Assembly (NCBI RefSeq): GCF_027364955.1
Contig: NZ_DAHXOI010000003.1
Span: 124,001 to 188,000, forward strand
Length of the DNA stretch: 64,000 nt
Direction: 5' to 3'
From: Ferrimicrobium sp.
GTDB lineage: Bacteria > Actinomycetota > Acidimicrobiia > Acidimicrobiales > Acidimicrobiaceae
Under the pieces are notes generated by a model that saw nothing but the letters and a program-made list of their open reading frames with translations, had not been told where the DNA came from and made no database searches. The translations under genes were made by a program, and so were the position numbers. Within the stretch, counting starts at the first letter, position 1; each line of letters opens with the position of its first letter. This document shows, in pieces, positions 33,329 to 41,686 of the stretch.

Positions 33329-34075
33329 ATGGGTGTGGTGATCGGTCTTGTCTTTGGCCTTATCGGTGGATCGGCGATGACGGCACTGACCTATCGGATT
33401 CCTGCGGGGCTTCCGTTGATGATGGACCGATCGAAGTGTCCATCCTGTGCGCACCCGATTCGAGCTCGCGATAACGTGCCCGTGTTTGCCTATCTGTGGC
33501 TACGGGGGCGGTGCCGCGACTGTTCGGTGTCCATTCCATGGCGCTATCCCCTTACGGAGCTTACGGGGGGAGCGATCGGGGTGGTTGCGGCACTCGCTCC
33601 CGTCGACACGCTCGATAAGGTGAGTTGCGGTCTGGCACTCCTGGTTGGGCTTGGGGCCGCTCTGATCGACCAGAGAACCTATCGGATTCCAAATGCGTTA
33701 ACCTATCCAGCGGCACTCCTTCTCCTCTTACTTGGCATCGCGAACGCATGGATCTCTGGTCGGTGGAGCACCTTCATCCTCACCATCGGCCTTGCCATGG
33801 CGATCCTCGTGTTCTTTGTTCTCCTACGCGTTGTTTCGCGCGGAGGCATGGGTCTTGGCGATGCGAAGCTAGCGGCAGTCTTGGTCCTTGGCATCGCGTC
33901 GCTTGGTGTCTGGGCATCCGTTCTGGCGGTCCTTGCAAGTTTTTTTGCTGGATCAGTGGTGGGGGTTGGCTTGATACTCGCCAAGCGGACTAACCTTCGA
34001 GCGCAACTCCCTTTTGGCCCATTTCTGACCGTCGGATTTGCACTCACCACTCTTGGTGCTGTTATTTTTCACTAA
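33329..34075 (+). CDS. pilD: Prepilin peptidase
   Basis: A 248-residue polytopic aspartic protease cleaving and N-methylating prepilins at the inner membrane. The cytoplasmic zinc-binding loop has CPSCAHPI and CRDCSVSI (two CxxC). The catalytic Asp residues are in GAALIDQRTYRIPN and GGMGLGDAKLAA. About seven membrane helices are visible. GAAGG lies eight bases before the ATG. It heads the plus-strand pilus genes (pilMN, pilO) and faces pilA. Confidence 0.92.
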   Translation: MGVVIGLVFGLIGGSAMTALTYRIPAGLPLMMDRSKCPSCAHPIRARDNVPVFAYLWLRGRCRDCSVSIPWRYPLTELTGGAIGVVAALAPVDTLDKVSCGLALLVGLGAALIDQRTYRIPNALTYPAALLLLLLGIANAWISGRWSTFILTIGLAMAILVFFVLLRVVSRGGMGLGDAKLAAVLVLGIASLGVWASVLAVLASFFAGSVVGVGLILAKRTNLRAQLPFGPFLTVGFALTTLGAVIFH

Positions 34076-34147
34076 TAGCGGGTCAATTGATCAACTTTGC
34101 CGTCGTTTTGGCCGATGCCCTCTTGGGAGTTTAGCGAGGATTCAAGG

Positions 34148-35851
34148 ATGGAAAAACTCATACTCTTAGAGATCGGAGCATTCTCCATCAAGGCGTGCGA
34201 GATCGAGGTGTCTCGGCGTCCGCGACCGCCGCTTTGGCTTGCCCATCGCGTCTTGCCCGATGGGGCTCACGAGCATCCAGAGAGGGTGGTGGAGACGCTT
34301 CGAGGCCTTCTTCGTGAGGCAGGTACGCGAACCAAGGCGACTCGCCTGATCGTCACCGATCCGGATCTGGTGGTGAGAAGCCTCAATGTTCCGAGTTCCG
34401 ATAAGCATGAGTTGGAGATGACCTTTGGGTTCGCGATGACCGAGGTGCTGCCATTGCCCCTCGATGAACTTGTGGTCGATTACGAGACGGCGACCAAGGC
34501 ACGATCGTCGAACCCAAACGTCGTCATGGCCGGTGCCCCCAAGGCCACCATCGCTAAAGCGATCGATGTTGCCGAACGCAGTGGCTTGCGTGTCGATTGG
34601 GTTGACGTTGGCCCGCTGGCGGCGGCGCGTGCGGTCAGCGAGCTCTCAAGAACTGAGGGCGAGGGCTATTACCTGGTGGTGGTCGGTGCTACTACCACCA
34701 CCATCGAGGTGGTGGTGGGGGATCAGCCACAACTCGTTCGTTCGATCAGGATGGGTGGCGAGCTCATCACCCAAGAGATCGCTCGACGCCTCGAGGTGGC
34801 GTACGAGGCTGCTGAGGGTCTCAAGAGAGCGATAGCGATCCAAGGACCTGAGGAGATTCATCAGCTCGATGGGTTCGCCACAGCGGATGGTATCGTTGCC
34901 GACGGTGTGCGTGCCATTGTGCAAGAGGTCGCCTCCTCGATCGATTACTTCGCTATTCAACGGGGGTACACCGATATCGACCGGCTGGTGCTGGTCGGTG
35001 GCTCATCGGCGGTCACCCAGCTCGGCGTGGAGCTGGGTGACAAACTCGCCCTGAAGGTGGAACGACCGGGACCACGACAGGTGCTCAGACTCATCGAAGC
35101 CGATGCTCTTGTCGAGGATTCATCGAGCAACTGGGTCGAGATGACTGGCGCAGTGATGCGCGCGCGCACTCACGACAAGGGGGTGAAGTTTGTCAATCTC
35201 CTACCTGCGCGTGTCCGAGCACGCCGTCAGCATCGCCGACAGCTCATACTGGTGGGTGCGGCGGGTGTGGCGCTGATTGGCGCCGGCGCATTGTTGACCC
35301 TCCAGCGCTATCAACAGCTCCAACAGGTCCAAGAGACGCAAACATCGTTGACGACGCAGCTTGGCGTCCTAAGCGGCCAGATGGCTCGGTACGCAACGTA
35401 CGGTGCCCTTGCCCAAGGAGTTCGTTCCGCTCGATCGACGGTGACCCAACAGCTTGCGTCGTCGGTCGACTTTCCTCAGCTGCTGGCCCAGATCGCTGGA
35501 GCTACGCCGTCGGACTCGTGGCTGACCAGTCTCAGTATTGGCGCACCGACGACCTCGACGGCGGGTGCTTCAGGGCTGGGTGTCAGCTTTAGCCTCGAAG
35601 GTTGTTCGCAACTTGCTCCCGCCCATTGGCTCGACTCGATGAGTAAACTCAGCTTCCTTCAGAACCTCTGGGTCTCCTCGTCGACCCTTACGCCACCAGG
35701 GAATACCACTCCGTCCTGTGGCGTCGGCGTTCCGTCTGCTGAGATGGTGCAAGCTGGCATGACAACGTATCAGGGGTCGGCCATCGTCTCGAACAACTTT
35801 GCTCAGTACCGAAGTGCGTCGTACCTGCGACAGTTGGGGGTATCCTCATGA
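34148..35851 (+). CDS. Fused PilM-PilN type IV pilus assembly protein
   Basis: A 567-residue protein. Residues 1 to about 350 match PilM, an actin-like cytoplasmic ATPase: the N-terminal EIGAFSIKACEIE (phosphate-1-like), LIVTDPDLVVRSL, VVGATTTTIEVV and VLVGGSSAVTQLG. Residues about 355-567 have PilN architecture: a short cytoplasmic peptide with VKFVNLLPARVR, matching the PilM-binding INLLP motif of PilN, one transmembrane helix (LILVGAAGVALIGAGALL), a coiled coil, and a ferredoxin-like periplasmic domain. PilM and PilN are normally separate partners. GAGGA precedes ATG 34148 by seven bases. The next gene, pilO, overlaps by four bases (ATGA). Confidence 0.85.
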   Translation: MEKLILLEIGAFSIKACEIEVSRRPRPPLWLAHRVLPDGAHEHPERVVETLRGLLREAGTRTKATRLIVTDPDLVVRSLNVPSSDKHELEMTFGFAMTEVLPLPLDELVVDYETATKARSSNPNVVMAGAPKATIAKAIDVAERSGLRVDWVDVGPLAAARAVSELSRTEGEGYYLVVVGATTTTIEVVVGDQPQLVRSIRMGGELITQEIARRLEVAYEAAEGLKRAIAIQGPEEIHQLDGFATADGIVADGVRAIVQEVASSIDYFAIQRGYTDIDRLVLVGGSSAVTQLGVELGDKLALKVERPGPRQVLRLIEADALVEDSSSNWVEMTGAVMRARTHDKGVKFVNLLPARVRARRQHRRQLILVGAAGVALIGAGALLTLQRYQQLQQVQETQTSLTTQLGVLSGQMARYATYGALAQGVRSARSTVTQQLASSVDFPQLLAQIAGATPSDSWLTSLSIGAPTTSTAGASGLGVSFSLEGCSQLAPAHWLDSMSKLSFLQNLWVSSSTLTPPGNTTPSCGVGVPSAEMVQAGMTTYQGSAIVSNNFAQYRSASYLRQLGVSS

Positions 35852-36423
35852 AATTCACTCGATCGACGATCACGACGATTCTGGTTGGTGCGCTGGCCAT
35901 CGTGATTGGAGTGGGGTGGTACTTTGGTCTGTACGCGCCACTGGTTGCCCATATCGCCACTGCGCAGACCCAGGTGGGCGTGGATCAATCGCAACTGGCC
36001 AACGATCGAGTGCAGCTTGCGCACCTGATCGATGACAAACAGCAGGCACCGCTTCTGCGCGCACAGCTTAAAGCCCTCACTTTGGCGTTGCCCACCACCT
36101 TCTCTCTCGCCTCCTTCATCAGTCAGGCTGATGCAACGGCCAGTAAGGCTGGTGTGCCATTGCTCCAGATCACCCCATTGCAGCCAGGGGCTGCACCGAG
36201 TACTGGGGGCAGCTCAGCGACCGTGCCAGGAGTCAGTTCGGTTGCCTTCAGCGCGGAGGCGACGGGTACTTTTGTGGCGTTGATGCATTTTTTGCATGGT
36301 CTCGATCATCTCGGAGAACTGGTCAATATCTCGACCATCCAATTATCGTCGCTCTCTGGCGGTGCGAGCAACAACCCCAAGATCAACCTTTCGTTTACCG
36401 GCGCCGTGTATTACCACCATTAG
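35848..36423 (+). CDS. pilO: PilO-like type IV pilus assembly protein
   Basis: A 191-residue bitopic protein: a short N-terminal tail, one membrane helix (TITTILVGALAIVIGVGWYFGL), a coiled coil (HIATAQTQVGVDQSQLANDRVQL) and a compact C-terminal domain with FSAEATGTFVALMHFLHGLDHL, typical of PilO. It partners PilN in the alignment complex. Its start overlaps the pilM-pilN stop. The downstream gene follows after 12 bases. Confidence 0.82.
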   Translation: MKFTRSTITTILVGALAIVIGVGWYFGLYAPLVAHIATAQTQVGVDQSQLANDRVQLAHLIDDKQQAPLLRAQLKALTLALPTTFSLASFISQADATASKAGVPLLQITPLQPGAAPSTGGSSATVPGVSSVAFSAEATGTFVALMHFLHGLDHLGELVNISTIQLSSLSGGASNNPKINLSFTGAVYYHH

Positions 36424-36435
36424 GAGGGTGTAGAG

Positions 36436-36804
36436 ATGACCAGCATGGAGATCGCATCGCTTCTCGAAGAGCCCCAGGTGCCAGAGGTTGGGCAAGAGGA
36501 GACACGGCATCGGCGACCACGCCTTCTGTTCGTGGTGGTCGGGGTCGTCCTTTTTGTGGGACTTGGTGTCGGCGCTTACTTTGTGATGGTGGGGCACCCG
36601 TCATCACCTAACACCGCGGTGGCTGATACCCAACGCCCGAGCGTCCCCTCGTCGGAGACGGGGCGATCAGTCCCAGTGCCGGTGGTGGCCCACGCCGCGG
36701 CCAGCGCACCGGTCCCGAGCAGTGAATATTTCACTGTCAAGAACCCATTTGTGCCCAAGATGATCCAGACTGGTCCGGGATCCGCAACCCTGCCTGGTGG
36801 CTGA
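36436..36804 (+). CDS. Small bitopic protein of pilus locus, possible PilP analogue
   Basis: A 122-residue protein with a charged cytoplasmic N-terminus, one membrane helix (LLFVVVGVVLFVGLGVGAYFVMV) and a Pro/Ser/Ala-rich external tail ending YFTVKNPFVPKM. The 'KNPF' segment recalls the N-terminal linker of PilP lipoproteins, but there is no lipobox and no folded domain. GGAGGG precedes the ATG. It is the last gene of the pilus operon before aroC. Function is unproven. Confidence 0.7.
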   Translation: MTSMEIASLLEEPQVPEVGQEETRHRRPRLLFVVVGVVLFVGLGVGAYFVMVGHPSSPNTAVADTQRPSVPSSETGRSVPVPVVAHAAASAPVPSSEYFTVKNPFVPKMIQTGPGSATLPGG

Positions 36805-36847
36805 TGCCGCCGGGGTGATCATGCTGGTGGGCTGCTAATCTCTAGCC

Positions 36848-38059
36848 ATGCTTAGGTATCTCACGGCTGGTGAATCACACGGCCAATCGTTGGTCGTGAT
36901 CGTTGAAGGGCTCCCTGCCGGTTTGGAGGTCACCGTCGAACAGGTTGGCGCCGAACTTGCTCGCCGGCGACTCGGCTATGGCCGCGGCCCGAGAATGCGC
37001 TTTGAGGCGGACGAACTCGTGTTGCTGGCGGGGATACGCCATGGTCGCACGTTGGGTTCTCCTGTCGCGATTGAGATCAAGAACTCGGAGTGGGAGCGCA
37101 AATGGACCGAAGAGATGTCCCCTGCGCCGGGATATCCGACCAAGAAGTTGACCAAGCCGCGCCCGGGTCACGCGGACCTTGCCGGGATGCTCAAGTATGG
37201 TTTTGACGATGCTAGGGACGTGTTGGAGCGAGCTTCCGCACGAGAGACGGCGGCACGTGTGGTCGCCGGAGCGCTTGCGAAGGCGTTGGTTGCGCAGATC
37301 GGGATCCAGATCCTCTCGCATGTGGTTCAGATCGGAGAGGTCAAGTCCGAGAGGAGTAGCATCCCGTCGCCATCGGACCTCAATCGCATCGATGACTCAG
37401 AGGTGCGCTGTCTCGACAAGGAAGTCGAGGGACGGATGATCGCCGAGATCAAAGCGGCTGCCAAGGTTGGCGACTCGTTGGGTGGATCGGTCGAAGTCGT
37501 CGCTCACGGGGTGCCTGTGGGTCTCGGTAGCCACGTGCATTGGGATCGCAAACTCGACAGTCAGCTCGCCGGGGCCCTGATGTCGATCCAGGCGGTCAAG
37601 GCCGTGAGCATCGGTGCTGGTATCGAAGTTGCCAGACGTCATGGATCCGATGCACACGACGCCATCCAGTTCGATCCCGCCACTGGGCAGTATTTGCGCC
37701 CCACCTGGCTTTCGGGCGGCATCGAGGGAGGCATTTCCAATGGGGCTCCTGTCGTTGCCGAGGTGTGGATGAAGCCATTAGCGACACTGAATCGCCCAGT
37801 GCTTGAGACCGTTGACACCGTGACGAAGGAGTCAGCATTGTCTTTTAAGGAGCGCACGGATGTGGTTGCCGTGCCAGCGATGGGAGTGGTTGCAGAGGCG
37901 ATGGTGGCACTGGTGCTGGCAAACGAGGCGACGCGCAAGTTTGGCGGTGATTCGGTGGCGGAGTTTGTACGCAATTGGCAGGGGTTTGGTGATCATCTTA
38001 CGACGGCACCGTCGGCGGTGACTCAGCCTAACGCTGGAGAGCCGGCCGAGAATGAGTAG
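36848..38059 (+). CDS. aroC: Chorismate synthase
   Basis: A 403-residue FMN-dependent enzyme converting EPSP to chorismate, the last common step of aromatic synthesis. Signatures: GESHGQSLVVIVEGLPAG near the N-terminus, RPGHADLAGMLKYG, the RASARETAARV site and the C-terminal GGIEGGISNG. Length is normal. It begins the aroC-aroB-aroQ cluster; the usual aroK is missing from it. The downstream aroB starts eight bases after the stop. Confidence 0.96.
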   Translation: MLRYLTAGESHGQSLVVIVEGLPAGLEVTVEQVGAELARRRLGYGRGPRMRFEADELVLLAGIRHGRTLGSPVAIEIKNSEWERKWTEEMSPAPGYPTKKLTKPRPGHADLAGMLKYGFDDARDVLERASARETAARVVAGALAKALVAQIGIQILSHVVQIGEVKSERSSIPSPSDLNRIDDSEVRCLDKEVEGRMIAEIKAAAKVGDSLGGSVEVVAHGVPVGLGSHVHWDRKLDSQLAGALMSIQAVKAVSIGAGIEVARRHGSDAHDAIQFDPATGQYLRPTWLSGGIEGGISNGAPVVAEVWMKPLATLNRPVLETVDTVTKESALSFKERTDVVAVPAMGVVAEAMVALVLANEATRKFGGDSVAEFVRNWQGFGDHLTTAPSAVTQPNAGEPAENE

Positions 38060-38066
38060 TTCATAG

Positions 38067-39176
38067 ATGCGTGAGCTCGGCCCATTGGGGACCTTTGTGA
38101 ATGTCGCTGATCTCGACGGGGACCATGGCCCACCACGAGCGTACGGCCTGAGCGTCGGTGGTGCGGAGATCCCGGCGCTCCTCGGCGCCCATGCTTGGGA
38201 CTCCTTGGGGGAGTTCATCCCCGCTCATTGGTCTCGAGTCGTGCTCATCACCCAGAGTGCGATCCCTGGCAGCTTTGCACTTGACTCCGATGTGACGTGG
38301 GTGTTCATCCCCGGTGGCGAAGAGGCCAAGAAGCCATCCGTGGCAGCGGAGCTAGCCCAGCGGCTCGTGGAGTTAGGGTTGGATCGCCGGTCAGGACTGG
38401 TCGCAGTTGGCGGTGGAGTCGTTACCGACCTCGTGGGCTTTGTTGCCTCAACCTATATGAGAGGCATTGAGTACCTGAACGTCTCCACAACGTTGCTGGG
38501 CATGGTGGATGCGGCCATTGGCGGCAAGACGGGGGTCAACCTGGCTGGAGGGAAGAATCTTTACGGTTCGTTCTGGCAACCGAGTGCTCTGCTGTGTGAC
38601 CTGACTTTCTTAACCACGCTACCGAGGCGTGAGTGGCTGAGCGGAGCTGGTGAGTTAGCGAAATATAGTTTCTTGACGCCAGAGCCAATCGCAAGTTTAG
38701 GGTTGGCTGATCAGATCTACGCTGCCCAGCGTCTCAAGGAGTCCTACGTTGCAGGCGACGAGCGCGAGGCAGGACGTCGGAGCCTTCTCAACTATGGGCA
38801 CACGCTCGGGCACGGCATTGAGGGCGCCTCGCTCGCTCAGGGATCACATGGCGATATTTCCCACGGTGAGGCGGTGGCCGTCGGTTTGGTCTTCGCTGCG
38901 AGACTGGCGGAGCGTCTCGGCCGGATTGATGAGGAACGCGTGCTCCAACACCAGCGTGTCGTCGCGGCATACGGTTTGGAATCAAGGCTTCCGTTCGGAC
39001 TCGAAATCGAAGAGCTGTTGCGCTATATGCGCCATGACAAGAAGAACCACAGAGGGTTCAGCTTCGTTCTCGATGGTCCAGTGGGGCTTGAACTGGTTCA
39101 CGACGTCGACGAGTCCCAGATTCGCCGAACGCTCGAGGAGTACCCAAGGATGGAGGCCAAGGATGCAGTCCGCTGA
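38067..39176 (+). CDS. aroB: 3-dehydroquinate synthase
   Basis: A 369-residue NAD- and zinc-dependent enzyme converting DAHP to 3-dehydroquinate. FIPGGEEAKK, GLVAVGGGVVTDLVGFVAST (NAD binding), DAAIGGKTGVN, and the metal ligands in SGAGELAKY, NYGHTLGHGIE and SHGEAVAVG are visible. It is cotranscribed with aroC and overlaps aroQ by 14 bases. Confidence 0.95.
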   Translation: MRELGPLGTFVNVADLDGDHGPPRAYGLSVGGAEIPALLGAHAWDSLGEFIPAHWSRVVLITQSAIPGSFALDSDVTWVFIPGGEEAKKPSVAAELAQRLVELGLDRRSGLVAVGGGVVTDLVGFVASTYMRGIEYLNVSTTLLGMVDAAIGGKTGVNLAGGKNLYGSFWQPSALLCDLTFLTTLPRREWLSGAGELAKYSFLTPEPIASLGLADQIYAAQRLKESYVAGDEREAGRRSLLNYGHTLGHGIEGASLAQGSHGDISHGEAVAVGLVFAARLAERLGRIDEERVLQHQRVVAAYGLESRLPFGLEIEELLRYMRHDKKNHRGFSFVLDGPVGLELVHDVDESQIRRTLEEYPRMEAKDAVR

Positions 39177-39657
39177 AGCGCGCCCTCAAAGCGGCGTCGC
39201 AATGCGTGTCATTGTGTTGGTGCATGGACCCAACCTCAACTTGCTTGGTCAGCGACAACCCGAGATCTACGGCACCACGACACTCGATGAGCTGACGCAG
39301 TTAGCAGCGCAGACGGCCACAGACTTAGGTTATGGGTTTGTCAGTCATCAAACCAACAGCGAGGCAGAGCTCGTTGATGTGATCCATGGGCTTGGTGTTG
39401 AAACCGCGGCACTGGTTCTCAATGCGGGCGCCTTCACCCATTACTCCTGGGCGATTGCGGATGCTATCGCTGCGAAGCGTATTCCCACCATCGAGCTGCA
39501 CATCTCTAACCCGGCGGCTCGGGAGGACTTTCGCACTATCTCTGTGCTCTCGGCGGTCGCGAGTGGATCGATTGCCGGATTTGGCTCGATCGGCTATGTC
39601 TTGGCGGTCCAGGCGGCAGCCCTGCTCGATCAAGGAGGCGACAGCCGTCACGGCTGA
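39163..39657 (+). CDS. aroQ: Type II 3-dehydroquinate dehydratase
   Basis: A 164-residue type II dehydroquinase. LVHGPNLNLLGQRQPEIYG holds the catalytic Tyr; NAGAFTHYSWAIADA, ELHISNPAARE (catalytic His) and the FRTISVLSAVASGSIAGFG segment follow. I choose ATG 39163 because GGAGG lies six bases upstream within aroB; this gives a 13-residue extension before the conserved MRVIVLVHG, whose own ATG (39202) lacks a ribosome binding site. Confidence 0.93.
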   Translation: MQSAEARPQSGVAMRVIVLVHGPNLNLLGQRQPEIYGTTTLDELTQLAAQTATDLGYGFVSHQTNSEAELVDVIHGLGVETAALVLNAGAFTHYSWAIADAIAAKRIPTIELHISNPAAREDFRTISVLSAVASGSIAGFGSIGYVLAVQAAALLDQGGDSRHG

Positions 39658-39829
39658 AGATTCGCTGGGTCTTGGTCTTCTGTATCCAGATAGGGTCGAC
39701 GGTGGCATTAGTATCGTCTAAGGATTCCCTAACTCATGGCGTGGTCGCACCGAATCCTTGCCAAATGGCGGTATCGGTGGTAAACGCGGATAGCGGGCCG
39801 ACATGAGTGGGACATAAAGAAGGAGAGCC

Positions 39830-40486
39830 GTGTCGTCAAGACCGCGTAACAGAGCTGACTACACCCTTGCGACGGAGACCCCAAAGAGAAGGAAGCGGCG
39901 TCTGCTCTGGGTGGTGCTGGTAGTGGCTGTCGCCGTCATCGTTGAGTTGTTGATTGTCTACCCTAACAAAATCACCAAGGTGCAACAACAGGCCGACTTC
40001 AAGGGTTTTGTTGTCTCGATGCGCAGCGACGTGCTCGGCTGCCAAGTGGCCCTCCAGGATGGGTACCATGCCCTTGCACGGATCCATGCTGGGGATACCA
40101 AGCAATTGAGTGTGGCCAACACTATCCTTCAACAGGATGAGGCCTACTGTACGCTGGCCGTGAACTCGGACCTGTACAATCTAGCAACCCTTTCACCTCC
40201 GAATGATCTGAATCAGTTCAACTTGACCCCGGTCGCCCACAACCTCTACGCTTGGGCCTATCCCGGTGCGGCTGGCATCCTGGCTGACTCCGAGACGTTG
40301 CTAACCCAACCGGACAATCAGAGGGCGATCCAGAACCTCCGGACTCGCGTGCACAACATGGATATGCTGCTCAATTCCGTCAACAGTGACTTAAGCAAGG
40401 TCTCGGCCCAGCTGCACCTTACGCCCCAGACGGTGAGTTTGAATCCCTTGACGGATATGCCATCCTTTGTGCGTGCCCAGCTGTAG
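39830..40486 (+). CDS. Bitopic membrane protein of unknown function
   Basis: A 218-residue protein with a basic cytoplasmic N-terminus (PKRRKRR), one membrane helix (LLWVVLVVAVAVIVELLIVY) and an external helical domain with two Cys (LGCQVALQ and AYCTLAV). GTG 39830 is preceded by AAGGAG. It sits between aroQ and the pepQ-efp-nusB block. In mycobacteria a membrane protein of similar size occupies the corresponding place (between aroD and pepQ), which suggests conserved context, but I cannot assign a function. Confidence 0.72.
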   Translation: MSSRPRNRADYTLATETPKRRKRRLLWVVLVVAVAVIVELLIVYPNKITKVQQQADFKGFVVSMRSDVLGCQVALQDGYHALARIHAGDTKQLSVANTILQQDEAYCTLAVNSDLYNLATLSPPNDLNQFNLTPVAHNLYAWAYPGAAGILADSETLLTQPDNQRAIQNLRTRVHNMDMLLNSVNSDLSKVSAQLHLTPQTVSLNPLTDMPSFVRAQL

Positions 40487-40589
40487 CATTTGGGTGGTGC
40501 TCGTATCCCGATAACCCGCAAGAGTGAGGGTCATGATGCTGAAACTGGCGACCCGAGTATCAGCAATCGTTGTATCGCGTGACAGCGGG

Positions 40590-41027
40590 TTAGTGTGATG
40601 CTGGTGGATGAGGGCGGTACTGGCTAGCGACCGCTCCAAGAACGCCATTGAGGAACTTGGGTGAGTCCTCAGTCGAGAGGAGGTCACCGAGTCTCAGCGC
40701 CTCTGCGATGACCACCGAGGTCGGGATCTCGGGTTTGAAGCGTAATTCCCAGACCCCAAGGGTCAGGATCGAGCGGTCGACAGGGTTCAGTCGACTGAGG
40801 CTCCAGTCATAGAGGTGCTCAGTGATGGTTGCTTCGATGACGACCTGTTCGCGATCGATAGCCGCAATGCGCTCGGTCACAAAAGGGGGATAGGAGCGGG
40901 CCTTGTCCCCTAGGACGGCCATCGGGGACAGCTGGCGGAGCAAGGACTCATAGAGGATGCTGATCACTTGTTCTCTGAGTACACGCGAATGCTCAACGGC
41001 ATCGGCGTGTGAGCGGTTTTGGGTCAT
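40590..41027 (-). CDS. nusB: Transcription antitermination factor NusB
   Basis: A 145-residue all-helical RNA-binding protein of rRNA antitermination. The C-terminal half is diagnostic: LSRLNPVDRSILTLGVWELRF, IPTSVVIAEALRLGD and DSPKFLNGVLGAV. It starts three bases after the efp stop, the usual efp-nusB arrangement. The N-terminal Arg-rich motif is weak. Confidence 0.9.
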   Translation of the reverse strand: MTQNRSHADAVEHSRVLREQVISILYESLLRQLSPMAVLGDKARSYPPFVTERIAAIDREQVVIEATITEHLYDWSLSRLNPVDRSILTLGVWELRFKPEIPTSVVIAEALRLGDLLSTEDSPKFLNGVLGAVASQYRPHPPASH

Positions 41028-41030
41028 GAT

Positions 41031-41597
41031 CTAGGCACGGGTGAGATATTCACCGCTTCTGGTATCAACTTTGATGCGGTCTCCCTGGTTTACGAAGAGC
41101 GGAACCTGCACTACGTGCCCAGTCTCTAAGGTCGCTGGCTTGCGAGCGCCAGAGACTCGGTCTCCCTGGAGCCCGGGTTCAGTCGCTGTTATCGTGAGTT
41201 CGACGGCCGCAGGGAGCTCCACGCCGACGATGGCACCCTCGTAGGTGGAGATCGTTGCGGTAGCGTTTTCGACCAGAAAGTTCTTGGTCGTTCCGAGGGC
41301 GGCATCTGAAACGCTGAGTTGTTCGTAGGTCTGGGAGTCCATGAAGATGTAGTCGACCCCATCGTTGTAAAGGTACTGCATCTCGCGCTTGTCGATGATC
41401 GCCTGCTCGATCTTCTCGTCGGCACGGTAGGTGCGATCAATCACGGCCCCGGTGCGGAGATTCTTCAGCTTGGTGCGGACGAAGGCTCCCCCCTTGCCAG
41501 GCTTGACGTGTTGGAACTCGATCACCGTAAACAGACCGTCAGAGATCTCCAGGGTCATTCCATTCTTCAAGTCGTTGGTGGTGGTTGAGACCGACAT
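41031..41597 (-). CDS. efp: Translation elongation factor P
   Basis: A 188-residue EF-P relieving ribosome stalling at polyproline. The N-terminal KOW-like domain has NDLKNGMTLEISDGLFTVIEF and the loop KPGKGGAFVRTKLKNLRTG, whose tip Lys is the site modified in some bacteria. The C-terminal OB domains end VDTRSGEYLTRA. No modification enzyme (EpmA, EarP, YmfI) is nearby. GAGGAG precedes the ATG. The gene lies between pepQ and nusB. Confidence 0.95.
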   Translation of the reverse strand: MSVSTTTNDLKNGMTLEISDGLFTVIEFQHVKPGKGGAFVRTKLKNLRTGAVIDRTYRADEKIEQAIIDKREMQYLYNDGVDYIFMDSQTYEQLSVSDAALGTTKNFLVENATATISTYEGAIVGVELPAAVELTITATEPGLQGDRVSGARKPATLETGHVVQVPLFVNQGDRIKVDTRSGEYLTRA

Positions 41598-41686
41598 CGA
41601 TTGCTCCTCGTATTGGGTGACTGGTACGCGTATGGCTGACGGCAGGAATTGCCGTGTTTGCCCATTCTACCTGTCAGATGACCGAT

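Noticed and set aside
38749-39162. Long N-terminal extension of aroQ
   Set aside because: The extra codons lie inside aroB in another frame and are Arg/Ser-rich shadow sequence; ATG 39163 has a good ribosome binding site.
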